Assembly (NCBI GenBank): GCA_964468745.1
Contig: CAYXVY010000337.1
Location: 1 to 64,000, forward strand
Direction: 5' to 3'
Length of the DNA: 64,000 bases
Origin: JACPRB01 sp964468745
GTDB taxonomy: Bacteria; Planctomycetota; MHYJ01; JACPRB01
Shown one piece after another: positions 1 through 8,813 of the stretch. The notes below the pieces were generated by a model. The model saw only the letters and a program-made list of their open reading frames with translations, had not been told where the DNA came from and made no database searches. The first letter of the stretch is position 1. Each line of letters begins with the position of its first letter. Position numbers and translations under genes: made by a program.

Positions 1-60
1 GGCGGCGGTGGCGGCGGCCGGGGCGGTCGCGGCGGCGGTGGCGGCAGGGATCGCTGGTAA
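1..60 (+). CDS. C-terminal end of a glycine-rich (probably RNA-binding) protein, partial
   Basis: Only the last 19 codons are in the window. They read as glycine runs broken by arginines (GGRGG repeats) and end in RDRW and TAA. Such an RGG-like tail is typical of the short RRM-type RNA-binding proteins common in planctomycetes and cyanobacteria, but the RRM domain itself lies outside the window, so the family is inferred. A strong terminator follows about 40 bases later, which supports this being the true 3' end of a transcript. Confidence 0.55.
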   Translation, partial: GGGGGGRGGRGGGGGRDRW

Positions 61-97
61 TCGTTTTCGAGCTCGGGCCCAGAGCTAAAAGCTACCG

Positions 98-136
98 AAA
101 GCCCCCGGGGAGAAATCCTCGGGGGTTTTCTTTTTT
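98..136 (+). terminator. Rho-independent terminator
   Basis: A 9-bp GC stem (CCCCCGGGG paired with CCTCGGGGG, one G-U pair) closes a 6-base loop. Flanking AAA/TTT pairs extend it, and a T-rich run follows on the + strand. It ends the glycine-rich protein gene and separates it from the convergent macroglobulin gene. Confidence 0.88.
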
Positions 137-153
137 ATCCCGACACGGAGGAA

Positions 154-3100
154 CTACTTCTCGACGACCTTGATCCGTGACTCCGCGGAGTTCCCGCCGA
201 TCTGCGGGAAGTACATGTTCCAGACGCGCGCGGGCAGGACGTGCAGACTGCCGGGCGTCTCCGCGCGCATGACGTACGTGATCTTCTCCATCCCCGCCGG
301 CATCCGCGTGATCGCCACGCTCACCCGCTCGTCGCGGAATTCCTTCCTCGAATACCACCAGTCCCAGTCGTACTCGCCGATGCGCTCGCGCTCGACCTCG
401 AACCCGCTCGGCAGCGGATCGTCGATCATCAGGTACTCGTAGGCCTTGTCCGCGGTCAGCACGAGCGTGACCTCGATCTCGTCGCCGCTCTTCACCGTCG
501 AGTCGTTGTCGAGCCGCTCCGTCCAGCGCTGTCCCTTCTCGTAGAACACCCGCGCGTACCGTCGCTCGATGAGCAGGCCGTCCTTCGACGCGGCCATGTT
601 CTCCTCGTTCGTGTACTGTCGCAGGTAGATGGACCACGTCGGCTTGCCCGTCCCTTCCTTTTCGATGACGATGCGATTCTCCCCTGCCGGCAGATCCGAC
701 AGCGGAATGACGCGCGCGCGCTCGAACTTCTGCCACGTGTCGCGCGTGACGTGCTCGCGGTAGAGCTGCTTGCCGTTGACGGTGAGGCCGAGCATCATGT
801 CCGGCGAGGCGTCCCCCGACACGACCAGGTACTCGCAGAGCGCCTGCACCACGAGCGCGGTCTGCTTCGTGGACGACCAGCAGCGGCCGTCGCGCACGCT
901 CTCGAGCCAGAGCACGATCTTTTCCACCAGCTCGTGCTTGGGATCGACGGCGAGGTACGCGCGCAACACGGCGGCGGTCACTTCGGCGCTGTGATCGAAC
1001 CAGCCGTGCCGCTTGTCGTCACCCCACCACGCGTGCGCGCCGCTCACGTGTGCCGCCTTGGTCAGCGGATTGAGCACGTTTTGTGCCGCCCCGATTTGGC
1101 CGCGCTTCATATGCGCGAGGGCGACCAGCGACTTGCCGTACGGGCTCAGCGTCGAGGCGTTCTGGAAGACGTAATCGGACCATTCGTGACTTGTGTCGCC
1201 GCACACGGACAACGCGTACATCACGTACGCGCGGGTTTCGAGGTCGAGGTCCTTGTGGCTCAGCTTCATGATCTCCTTGAGCCCGAGGATGCCGCGTGCA
1301 TAGGACCCCTCGGCCACCATGAACTTCGCGTCACGCGCCTGCGTGAGGCCGATCATGACGTACGCCGTCATGCGCGGATTGGTCGGGTCGTGCTGCCACC
1401 ACCCCCATCCGCCGTCGTCGTGCTGGAAGCCGTAGAGGCGCTGCAGCCCGCGCGCCACCATCTTCGGCAGCTCCTTCGCGAGCGCCGGCTTCTCGAGGCC
1501 GAGCTTCTGGAGCGTCTGCGCGACGATCACCGTCGGCAGGAAGCGCGACATCGTCTGCTCGACGCATCCGTACGGGTAGCCCGCGAGATACTCGATCGCG
1601 TCCGTGACAGCGGCCGCGTGCGTCGGCGTCACGAGAATCATCACGTCGCCGCCGTTCACATCTGCCGGCAGGGTGAACGTCTGCTCCGTCCGTTTGTCGA
1701 GCGCGCCCGCCCACGAGCGCCACTGGAGGCTTCCGTGCGGCAGGATTGGAACGGCGAGCTGCATCGCGTCCGACTCGACGTCGCTCAGCACTTTCACGGT
1801 CACCTTCGCCGTGCCGGGCTTGCGCGCCGTCACCGTCCAGTCGAAACGCTGCTGTCCTTGCGCGGCGATCGTCGCGCGCGTCTCGAGCGCGCCCGCGACC
1901 TCGAGCCCGTCGACCTCGAGCACCACGCGGAAGTTCTTCTCGACCTCAAGGTAGTTGTGCGCGACCGCGCTAAGCGTCGCCGTGTCGTTCTGCGTGTAGA
2001 AGCGGGGAAGCGCGAGCCGCACGATCACGTTTTTGCGCGCGAGCGACGTCGAGGTCGCCTGCCCGTATCGCCCGTCGTCGGACGCCGCGCGTACCGTGGC
2101 GCGCCACGTCGTCAGGTTGTCGGGCACGGCCGCTTCGACGATCGCGCGTCCGCTCGAGTCGGTCACGACGTGCGCGACCCAGTGCATCGTGTCCGCGAAG
2201 TTGGACCGCACCAGCGTCGGCGCTTCGCCGCTGTCGGTGGACGACTTCGATTCATCGAGCGCGAACGTGGAGCCCGTCAGCGGGGTGCCCGAGTTCTCGC
2301 CCCGATTGTACGCCGTGTCGATCGGCAACTCCTCCCAGTCCCAGGGCTCCATCGACGTGTACCCCCGCACCTCGTTGAGCCGGCGATGAATAAAATGCCT
2401 GCGGATGTCTTTCGCATACTCCGGCTGCAGCGCGTAGATCGCCTCGTCGACGACGCCAAGCGACACTTCGGCGCTGACCGGCTTGCCGTCGGCGCCGATC
2501 GTCTCGATCGTGTAGCGCGCGGTCTCGCGCGGACGGTATTCCGTCTTGTCGCTCGTGACGCGGACCGTCAGGAAACGCTCGACGGGATTCACGATGATGC
2601 GCTTCTCCGCGGTGAACACCTGTCCGTCCTTGATCGCCGTCACGGTTACGAACGCCGTGGGCGCGAGCTCCGGTCGGTCGAGTTTCACGTCGATGACCGC
2701 GCCGTGTCCCTTGATCTTCACGACCTGCTGGCTGTAGATGTCCGCGCTCTCGACCGTGACGAGCGCCGTCAGGTTCTTCTGATGCGACGTGATCAGGACG
2801 CTGGCGGTCTCGCCCGACGTGTACGTCTTGCGGTCGGGCTGGATCTGGATGTCGGTGAAGCCGTAGGCGTCCTCCCACTCGTCGCGGCAGACCCAGAATC
2901 CGGTTTCCGACTGGACGTTGTTTCCCTGTTTGTCGGTGGATGTCAGCTCCGCCTTGTAGTAGCCGCATTCCGCGAGCGTGAAGCGCATCGCTCCGTTGCC
3001 GTGGTCGTCCGTTCGCGTGCTTCCTTCGAACACCACCTTGGAGTCGGTGGTCTGGTCCTGCCAGACGATCCGACTCACGACGCACTTCACGTCGGCAACG

Positions 3101-4992
3101 GCGGGCGCGTCGGCGATCGTCGTCGCACGCACGCGGATTTCCGCGGGGGCGCCTGCCTTGAAGACGTATTTTGCCGCATACGCTCCGAGCCGGTATTCCG
3201 CGGCGGCGGCTTTCGCGGACGCCTTGCCGTCCACCGCTCGGCGGCTCAGATCGGTGACGCGCGCGACCACGCTGTACACGGCGTCACCCTTGGCCCACTT
3301 TTCGATCGGGATCGAGACGCTGAAACGACCCTGCGCGTCGGTCTTGCCCGTTCCGCTGCCGACGTTGCTGCCGAGCCCGTACCAGTCGTCGTCGCTCTCT
3401 TCCTCATCCGTGTCGTACCAGTCGCAGTACCAGTCCCACCACGCCCACGACCAGTCGCGACGGCGGAAGACGTTGTACTCGACGTCCGCCTCCACGACGG
3501 GACCGCCGTGGTAGTAGTCCGCCTGCACGGTCGTGCGCATCTCGTCGCCCTGCATGTAGGTGGCGCGGTCGTGCGATACGGCGACCTTGAACTCGGGCTT
3601 CCGGTATTCGTCGACGCGGAACGTAATGTGCGTCGGCGAGATGTCGTTGAGGCTCCACGGGTTGCCCCATTCCGGGGACTCGTCGTTGCCCGGGAGGTCG
3701 GGGCCTGTGCGGATCGTGTATTTGCCCAGGCGCGGCTCGTCGCCGAGAGTAAAGGATCCGCTCGCGGAGCCGTGGGCGTTGAGCGTGAGCGTCTCGCGTT
3801 GCACCGCGTTGTACTTCGGATCCTGGATGGTGACGCGCACGCGCAGGCCGCGCTCGATCATCTGCCGCTCTCCGCGCTCGCGCCTGACGACGATCTTGTA
3901 GTTCACGGTGTGGTTCGGCCGGTAGATCGGGCGGTCGGTGGTGACGTAGCAGAGCGTGTTCGTCGGGGGCTCGTCGTGTCCCCATCCCTGGCACACGGCG
4001 ATCTCGCCGTCCTTGATTCCGAAGACGGCGCCGCCGGGGAACGCGTCGGCGACGAAGAGTCCGCTCGCGTCGGTCGTGCCCTGCGCCTTTTTCGTGCCGT
4101 TGACGGCGAACACGTTCATGCCGGCGATCGGGCGTCCGGTCTCGCGATCCTGCGCGAGCGCGACGAATCTCGTGAGGCCCGAGCGCACGACGAGAGCGGC
4201 GCGCGACACGGAGACGGTCGTCGCCTTGCGCAGTCCGTCATGCTCCAGCTCGACCAGGTAGAGGCCGGGTTCCTTCGACGGGATCTCGATCCACTGACTG
4301 CTCTCCTCGTTCCGCTCGTCGACCCACTCCTTGACGGGGGTGCGGTCGTGCGTGCGGAGGCGTTCGAGCGCGTCGCGCAGCTTCGCGGGCTCGGCCTCGA
4401 GGGCGCGCGTGAGGGCCGCCGGTTCGATGCGGAAGACGCGCACGGTGAGTTTGTCGATCCCGTGCCTGCCGATGGTGGCACCCGCCTCGGTTCCGGGGAT
4501 GTAGGGGCCGTCGACTCCTTCGACGGTGAGTCGCTTGTCGTCGATCCGCCACGCGGCGTCGGCGGCGGCGGACCGGACGCAGCTGTCGGTCGAGTCGTTG
4601 AAGAGGGCGCGGAATTCGGTGCGGGCGTCGTTGACGAACTCGAGCTCTTGAAGCAGATGGGCCAGGCCGAGCCGGGCGCGCCAGGCCGGGGAATTGGCGG
4701 CGATGTGGGCGCGGTAGATCGACACGAGATCGCCGCGGCGGCGGGATCCCTCGAGCACCTCCTTCAGGATCTCGAGCGCCTTCGGGGCGTGGCGGGACTT
4801 CGGGAACGACTTGAGGAACTGTCGAAGGGCCGCTTCCGCGTCGTCCAGCTCGTCCGCATCGAAGAGTTGATTTGCGCGTGCCCAGAGTCCCGTCTCGTCC
4901 GACGGCAGGTCTTGTGGATCCTGTCCGGATGCGAACGAGAGCGCGGCGACGAGAAGCGCTGATGAAAGTGCGAGCGCGGCAAGTGGTTTCAT
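154..4992 (-). CDS. alpha-2-macroglobulin family protein with thioester motif
   Basis: About 1612 residues. The N-terminal signal peptide ends near SFASG, so the protein is exported. An MG2-type segment (TDRPIYRPN) lies near residue 350. A thioester motif CVEQ sits at about 1143-1146 in a GCVEQ-TMSRFLP context, followed by the alpha/alpha toroid (GWGWW near 1190) and a C-terminal receptor-binding-like domain. Bacterial macroglobulins of the YfhM type trap proteases in the periplasm, and the intact Cys and Gln suggest a working thioester here. The start was chosen at 4992 because GGGAGGG precedes the ATG; the frame stays open upstream but lacks a signal sequence there. The usual partner, penicillin-binding protein PbpC, is not adjacent. 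It is divergent from the RNase H-like gene, with 58 bp between the starts. Confidence 0.93.
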   Translation of the reverse strand: MKPLAALALSSALLVAALSFASGQDPQDLPSDETGLWARANQLFDADELDDAEAALRQFLKSFPKSRHAPKALEILKEVLEGSRRRGDLVSIYRAHIAANSPAWRARLGLAHLLQELEFVNDARTEFRALFNDSTDSCVRSAAADAAWRIDDKRLTVEGVDGPYIPGTEAGATIGRHGIDKLTVRVFRIEPAALTRALEAEPAKLRDALERLRTHDRTPVKEWVDERNEESSQWIEIPSKEPGLYLVELEHDGLRKATTVSVSRAALVVRSGLTRFVALAQDRETGRPIAGMNVFAVNGTKKAQGTTDASGLFVADAFPGGAVFGIKDGEIAVCQGWGHDEPPTNTLCYVTTDRPIYRPNHTVNYKIVVRRERGERQMIERGLRVRVTIQDPKYNAVQRETLTLNAHGSASGSFTLGDEPRLGKYTIRTGPDLPGNDESPEWGNPWSLNDISPTHITFRVDEYRKPEFKVAVSHDRATYMQGDEMRTTVQADYYHGGPVVEADVEYNVFRRRDWSWAWWDWYCDWYDTDEEESDDDWYGLGSNVGSGTGKTDAQGRFSVSIPIEKWAKGDAVYSVVARVTDLSRRAVDGKASAKAAAAEYRLGAYAAKYVFKAGAPAEIRVRATTIADAPAVADVKCVVSRIVWQDQTTDSKVVFEGSTRTDDHGNGAMRFTLAECGYYKAELTSTDKQGNNVQSETGFWVCRDEWEDAYGFTDIQIQPDRKTYTSGETASVLITSHQKNLTALVTVESADIYSQQVVKIKGHGAVIDVKLDRPELAPTAFVTVTAIKDGQVFTAEKRIIVNPVERFLTVRVTSDKTEYRPRETARYTIETIGADGKPVSAEVSLGVVDEAIYALQPEYAKDIRRHFIHRRLNEVRGYTSMEPWDWEELPIDTAYNRGENSGTPLTGSTFALDESKSSTDSGEAPTLVRSNFADTMHWVAHVVTDSSGRAIVEAAVPDNLTTWRATVRAASDDGRYGQATSTSLARKNVIVRLALPRFYTQNDTATLSAVAHNYLEVEKNFRVVLEVDGLEVAGALETRATIAAQGQQRFDWTVTARKPGTAKVTVKVLSDVESDAMQLAVPILPHGSLQWRSWAGALDKRTEQTFTLPADVNGGDVMILVTPTHAAAVTDAIEYLAGYPYGCVEQTMSRFLPTVIVAQTLQKLGLEKPALAKELPKMVARGLQRLYGFQHDDGGWGWWQHDPTNPRMTAYVMIGLTQARDAKFMVAEGSYARGILGLKEIMKLSHKDLDLETRAYVMYALSVCGDTSHEWSDYVFQNASTLSPYGKSLVALAHMKRGQIGAAQNVLNPLTKAAHVSGAHAWWGDDKRHGWFDHSAEVTAAVLRAYLAVDPKHELVEKIVLWLESVRDGRCWSSTKQTALVVQALCEYLVVSGDASPDMMLGLTVNGKQLYREHVTRDTWQKFERARVIPLSDLPAGENRIVIEKEGTGKPTWSIYLRQYTNEENMAASKDGLLIERRYARVFYEKGQRWTERLDNDSTVKSGDEIEVTLVLTADKAYEYLMIDDPLPSGFEVERERIGEYDWDWWYSRKEFRDERVSVAITRMPAGMEKITYVMRAETPGSLHVLPARVWNMYFPQIGGNSAESRIKVVEK

Positions 4993-5050
4993 GGAATCCC
5001 TCCCAGTCAGGCTATTCGACGACAACCCCGCTCGGAGGTAAAGTGGCATA

Positions 5051-5695
5051 GTGTCAATCCTCGTCACCTTCGACGGGTTGTGCGAGCCGAAGAATCCCGG
5101 CGGCGTCGCGACGTTCGGGTTCACGGTGGATCGCGACGGCAAGCGTGTGCACGAGGGGTCGGGCCTCGCCGCCAAGCCGTACACGTCCGAGGCGACGAAC
5201 AACGTGGCCGAGTACGTGGCGATGCTGAAGGCGATCGAGTGGCTCGTGGAGAAGGGGCTGCAGAAGGAGTCGGTGCTCATCAAGGGGGACAGCCAGCTGG
5301 TCATCCGGCAGATGCAGGGGGAGTGGAAAGTGAAGTCGCCGCTGCTGGCGCCGTTCCACCGCAAGGCGCGCGAGCTGGCGCTGAAGTTTTCGTCGCTGAC
5401 GTTCGACTGGTTCCCGCGCGAGCAGAACACGGCGGCGGATGCGCTGACGAACCTCGCGTACGCGGAGTACACGGGGGCGAAGGTCAAGGCGCCGACGACG
5501 GACGTGATGATGGTCGAGCTGGTCTTCGCGGCGCAGCGGGATGCGGTGGCAGCGGCGCTGAGGAAGGCGAAGATCGAGGCGACGGTGACAGCGGTGCCGG
5601 GAGGGGCGCGGGTGCAGGCGGAGCTGCCGACGAGTGCCGACGCGCTTAAGCCGCTCTTGAAACTGAAAGAGAAGCTTGAGGGATTGGGAGAGTGA
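5051..5695 (+). CDS. RNase HI-like protein
   Basis: 214 residues with a GTG start; GGAGGT lies about 11 bases upstream. The N-terminal 145 residues form a ribonuclease H domain of the reverse-transcriptase-like subgroup. The four acidic metal ligands are visible as D8 (TFDG), E54 (NNVAEY), D80 (KGDSQL) and D130 (NTAADAL). The last 70 residues form an extra C-terminal domain with no motif I recognise. The expected role is to cut RNA in RNA/DNA hybrids in the cytoplasm. The substrate preference of this short archaeal/plant-like subgroup is less defined than that of RnhA. It appears monocistronic. Confidence 0.88.
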   Translation: MSILVTFDGLCEPKNPGGVATFGFTVDRDGKRVHEGSGLAAKPYTSEATNNVAEYVAMLKAIEWLVEKGLQKESVLIKGDSQLVIRQMQGEWKVKSPLLAPFHRKARELALKFSSLTFDWFPREQNTAADALTNLAYAEYTGAKVKAPTTDVMMVELVFAAQRDAVAAALRKAKIEATVTAVPGGARVQAELPTSADALKPLLKLKEKLEGLGE

Positions 5696-5696
5696 T

Positions 5697-5762
5697 GGGT
5701 AGTGCGTGATGAGTAGTGCTTCCGTACCCAAAACTCATCACTCACAACTCAAAACTCATTTG
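5697..5762. repeat. GAGT-heptad intergenic element, copy A
   Basis: On the minus strand this spacer is built from repeated TGAGT-type heptads, followed by GGTACGGA and a short reverse copy with ACTACTCATCAC. A related element in the other orientation lies at 32352-32402. It has no coding potential and looks like a small interspersed repeat that can fold on itself. Confidence 0.6.
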
Positions 5763-5812
5763 ACTGCGTGATCAGCGAGCATCTCCGTTGTCGAATTGAG
5801 CGGAGGTGGACG

Positions 5813-6286
5813 ATGGTTGCAAAGCGCGGATTCACTCTCGTCGAGTTGCTCGTGGTGATCCTCATCATTGGCTTGCTGGCGGCGATGATCATCCCGGGTC
5901 TCACGTGGATGTTGTGTCGCGGGCGCGCGACGGCGACGCTCGCGACAATCATGGAGCTGCACTCGGCGACACAGATGTACACCCTCGAGCAGGGGGTCAA
6001 TCCCGCGGACGCGCCGGGGTACGGCACGAGCACGCTCGTGACGGCGCTTCAGTCGCAGAGTGCGAAGAAGGTGCCGTACTTCTGGATCGACGCGGCCCGT
6101 CTCGACACCGCGGGGGACATCAAGAACGACGTGCGGTCGGGCGAGATCATCCACTATCGCGACAACGCGAAGAACTGGCCCTCGAACGCCGGTGACGCCA
6201 CGGCGCACAACAGGGCGACGTACGACCTCTGGGCGATGGGATGTGCGGGGGTGCCCGACAGCGAGAACAACTGGGGCGGGGAGTGA
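5813..6286 (+). CDS. type IV pilin-like/pseudopilin precursor
   Basis: 157 residues. The ATG at 5813 is preceded by GGAGGTGG. The N-terminus is a short basic leader ending in G6, then F7 and the class III signal FTLVELLVVI with the conserved glutamate at position 5 of the mature protein (E11). A prepilin peptidase would cleave after G6. The rest is a soluble domain with two cysteines (one at CRGRA, one at MGCAGV) and a Gly/Asn/Glu-rich tail typical of pseudopilins (GspG/GspH-like). No assembly ATPase or secretin is in the window, so whether it serves type II secretion or a pilus cannot be said. Confidence 0.88.
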   Translation: MVAKRGFTLVELLVVILIIGLLAAMIIPGLTWMLCRGRATATLATIMELHSATQMYTLEQGVNPADAPGYGTSTLVTALQSQSAKKVPYFWIDAARLDTAGDIKNDVRSGEIIHYRDNAKNWPSNAGDATAHNRATYDLWAMGCAGVPDSENNWGGE

Positions 6287-6293
6287 GGCCGGT

Positions 6294-6782
6294 TCAATCC
6301 CGCGAGTAGAGCGTCACCTCCGCCTCGGCGAATTCGCGGACCGTTCTCCAAGTTCGCCACGCCCCCTTCTCGTACCGCGCGCGGAGTTCCGCCTCATCCA
6401 GCTCCGCTCCGAGGGGGCGGACGCCCGTCGTTGCCGCGCGAGCGTTGAAATACCGGATAAACGCCTGGAAGTCCCATGGTTCTTCGAGTCCCGTCTTGTC
6501 CCATGGAATGCTGACAAAGCCGCTTACCCACTCGTCCCTGTCAAGCCAACAGCGACTCATCTGGAAGCCGCTCACGGTGTCACGAAACCCAGGCGCTCTT
6601 GAAATGCGCCTTACAGCAGACCGAGCCTTCGATCGAGTTGAGTAGATGCCGATGGTTTTAACATCCTCTTCTCCTTGCGGCAGCGCGTGCACATGGTCGA
6701 CGCGATAGAGTACAGGAGGCAGAGGCGACTTTCCTTTCGTCACTTTCACTTTCGTATTGCGGCGAGCCCTATGGTGGCGCAT
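6294..6782 (-). CDS. small conserved protein, DUF7336-like
   Basis: 162 residues. The N-terminal 70 residues contain the pattern YRVDHVH, EEDVKTIGIYS, GFRD and DEWVSGFV, which I recognise as the DUF7336 type of small immunity-like or accessory proteins; no biochemical role is known to me. The C-terminal half (EEPWDFQAFIRYFNAR and a charged helix) is specific to this protein. There is no signal peptide or membrane segment. Start at the ATG at 6782 with only a weak GGGGAA upstream; the basic first 20 residues may be dispensable. It is convergent with the prepilin gene, 7 bp apart. Confidence 0.6.
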   Translation of the reverse strand: MRHHRARRNTKVKVTKGKSPLPPVLYRVDHVHALPQGEEDVKTIGIYSTRSKARSAVRRISRAPGFRDTVSGFQMSRCWLDRDEWVSGFVSIPWDKTGLEEPWDFQAFIRYFNARAATTGVRPLGAELDEAELRARYEKGAWRTWRTVREFAEAEVTLYSRD

Positions 6783-6910
6783 GAGGTTCCCCCGTCTGCA
6801 GTACGCTCATTGTAGCCCTTCGCCATTTCTTAGTCAGTCTGCGCCGGAAACCAGAGATGTAATCCAGGGGGCGAACCGAAGTCCTCAGCCTCCATTTTCC
6901 CATCTATGCT

Positions 6911-6946
6911 GCTTGTAAATCGGAAAACGTTTTCCTTTTTACAAGC
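6911..6946. repeat. 36-bp near-perfect palindrome in an AT-rich spacer
   Basis: The left arm GCTTGTAAATCGGAAAAC and right arm GTTTTCCTTTTTACAAGC match at 16 of 18 positions with no loop. It lies in the 283-bp gene-free spacer 6783-7065, well below the local GC level. It could be an operator for a dimeric or tetrameric regulator of one of the flanking genes, or a transcription-ending cruciform. The rest of the spacer shows nothing recognisable. Confidence 0.6.
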
Positions 6947-7065
6947 TGACAAGAGAGGAATATGCGCGGCCGGATGGAGCAGATCGGAAATCGGTGGCGC
7001 CGCGACGCTTGGGCCCCGAAGAGAGCGGACCTGTACAAGCGTCCGCTCCCCCAGGAACTCGGCTG

Positions 7066-7752
7066 CTACATCGCAGCCGGCGTCGCCGAGTCGGACGGCG
7101 GAGATTCCTCCGCAGCCTTCTTCGGCTTCCGCCCGCGACGGAAGAAGCTCTCGACCTTCTTCCGGTCGCCCGGATACAGCTTGATCAGATCGGCATAGAT
7201 CGCGTCGTACGTGTCGCGCCAGCGGTCACGTTCGACGAGCTCCGCCGCAAACATCTCGGCGTGAGCCCGCTCCGCCTTCTCCCAGACGGCGAGCGCTTCC
7301 TGCAGCTTCGCGCGCTGGGCGGCCATGAGCGGCATCCAGGCCTTCACGGACGGGACGTCGGTCGAACCGACCATCACCGATTCCAGGTTCATCACGATCC
7401 CGAGCTTTCGCACCGGCGAAAGGCCCTCGTGATCGCTCACCGGAACCGGGAACAGCCGCTTGTAGCCGGCGTTCGTCCGGTCGCCGTTCGCATCCGAGCG
7501 AACCGCGAGCTGGAACTTGAACAGGAGCCTGTCCATCAGGAAATCGGCGTCATCGCGCGAGGCGAGCGCCAGATGGACCGCCCGCTGGGCCCGCCGCTCG
7601 CGATGATTCGCGGCGATGAGCGCCAGCTGGGCCTTCTCGAACGTCGCGAAGAGCCCCGCCGTTTCCGGATGGGCGCTCAGCTTCGCTTCGAGATAGACCC
7701 CGAACGTGTCGATCAGCCTCTCACTCGAGAGGGTCTTGTCCGGTCTGTACAT
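7066..7752 (-). CDS. uncharacterised helical protein
   Basis: 228 residues from the ATG at 7752. A GTG nine bases upstream, closer to AAAGGTAAG, is an alternative start. There is no signal peptide or membrane helix. The sequence is largely helical and charged, with an R/K-rich tail (FFRRGRKPKK) and a low-complexity Ser/Pro/Ala end. Residues 100-125 (LFPVPVSDHEGLSPVRKLG) are the only non-helical patch. I do not recognise the family. It lies just downstream, on its own strand, of the 42-bp repeat array, and together they form an orphan, possibly recently acquired island. Confidence 0.6.
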   Translation of the reverse strand: MYRPDKTLSSERLIDTFGVYLEAKLSAHPETAGLFATFEKAQLALIAANHRERRAQRAVHLALASRDDADFLMDRLLFKFQLAVRSDANGDRTNAGYKRLFPVPVSDHEGLSPVRKLGIVMNLESVMVGSTDVPSVKAWMPLMAAQRAKLQEALAVWEKAERAHAEMFAAELVERDRWRDTYDAIYADLIKLYPGDRKKVESFFRRGRKPKKAAEESPPSDSATPAAM

Positions 7753-7950
7753 AAAACACACTTACCTTTCATTTGAAATCACGTGCCTGCGACGGCGAAA
7801 TGCCGCCGAAGGCGTCACCTTTGACCGTCGACCACAACAAGCAGCCGACGGTTACTTCGGACTTCCTGCGGAGCGTCGTCAGCCATCTCCGGTCCATGTC
7901 GCGATTCCGATTAGGCCTGCCGGAATCAGCAGGAGGGCGTCCAGGAGTTC

Positions 7951-8283
7951 CGATATCGCTCCGGAGATTCCTCCGGACTCGTATCGGAAAGTCGACATGA
8001 CTCCGGAGAATCCTCCGGACCCAAGTCGGGATTCCGATATGAGGGCAAGGGAGTGCCCTGTAGCCGTATCGGAAAGTCGATGCGACTCCGGAGATTCCTC
8101 CGCACCCATATCGGAATGTCGATACGAGTGCGGAGAATCCTCCGGACCCATGTCGGAGTTCCGATACGACACCGGAGAATCCTCCGCACCCGCATCGGAA
8201 ACTCGATACGACGCCGGAGAATCCTCCGGAGTCATATCGGAATTCCGATACGCCACCGGAGATTCCTCCGCACCCATTTCGGC
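7951..8283. repeat. 42-bp tandem repeat array, about eight units
   Basis: GGAG-A-TCCTCCG cores recur at 7963, 8005, 8090, 8132, 8174, 8216 and 8258, that is every 42 bp. One degenerate unit between 8005 and 8090 carries a +1 base (85 instead of 84). Each unit contains two inverted-repeat cores: CGGAG/CTCCG around a 4-base loop, and TCGGAATTCCGA-type. Because 42 is divisible by three, all six frames show 14-residue repeats, so coding is not shown. The +1 shift inside the array argues against a maintained reading frame. The interval 7753-8813 holds only this and the module repeat at 8371-8545. Confidence 0.9.
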
Positions 8284-8370
8284 CTTTGCGTTCGTGCTCA
8301 TATCCCATACCTCCGGAAAATGCGCGAAATGGGGGTGCGCAATCGGCGCGCCGGCGCGAAAAAGGTGAAA

Positions 8371-8545
8371 AAGTCGGCGGGTGCCGGCTTCGACAGCGCG
8401 CGTCAGGTTGTCTCGATTCATGTCCATGTCCATGAATGGGAAGAAATCCGGACGATGGCACCGGAAATCGGCGCCAACGTGCCAGAAACTTGGAAAAGTC
8501 CGGCGTGTGCCGGCTTCGGCGGATCGCGTCAGGTTGTTTCGATTG
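8371..8545. repeat. Pair of ~48-bp direct repeats, about 125 bp apart
   Basis: Copies at about 8371-8418 and 8494-8545 share TGCCGGCTTCG, GCGTCAGGTTGT and TCGATT in the same order. On the minus strand each begins near an ATG and would read N-R-x-N-L-T-R-x-x-E-A-G-T-R-R. Several of the differences fall in third positions of that frame, so these may be decayed copies of a short coding module. This is weak evidence. Confidence 0.5.
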
Positions 8546-8813
8546 GTCGTCATGCCACTAACTCGTAAGGAATTCCGAAGATGACCGCCCAAAAGACGAT
8601 TCGGGGATGCAGAAAGGTGAAATAGGCCCGGCACCAGGGCGGCGGCCGGAGCGGTGTGGCTCATCCGGCGGGTGCGAGTGGTCCTCATAATCCCTAAGGT
8701 AAGGTTTCTCGCGTCCTCCTAAAAAAATCGGCCGCGACCGCGCGGAAAGGCCAAAAAGTCCTCCCCCGAGATCAGGATGACAGCGGGCCGATTTCCTGAT
8801 AAACTAAGCCACT

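Noticed and set aside
241..4962. Long + strand open frame opposite the macroglobulin gene
   Set aside because: It is Arg/His-rich shadow sequence; the minus strand encodes a complete macroglobulin with signal peptide and thioester motif.
7769..8688. Several overlapping ORFs on both strands across the 42-bp array, with 14-residue repeats
   Set aside because: A 42-bp period gives repeats in all six frames, and the +1 slip at about 8047-8089 shifts frame within the array. No ribosome site or codon bias singles one out.
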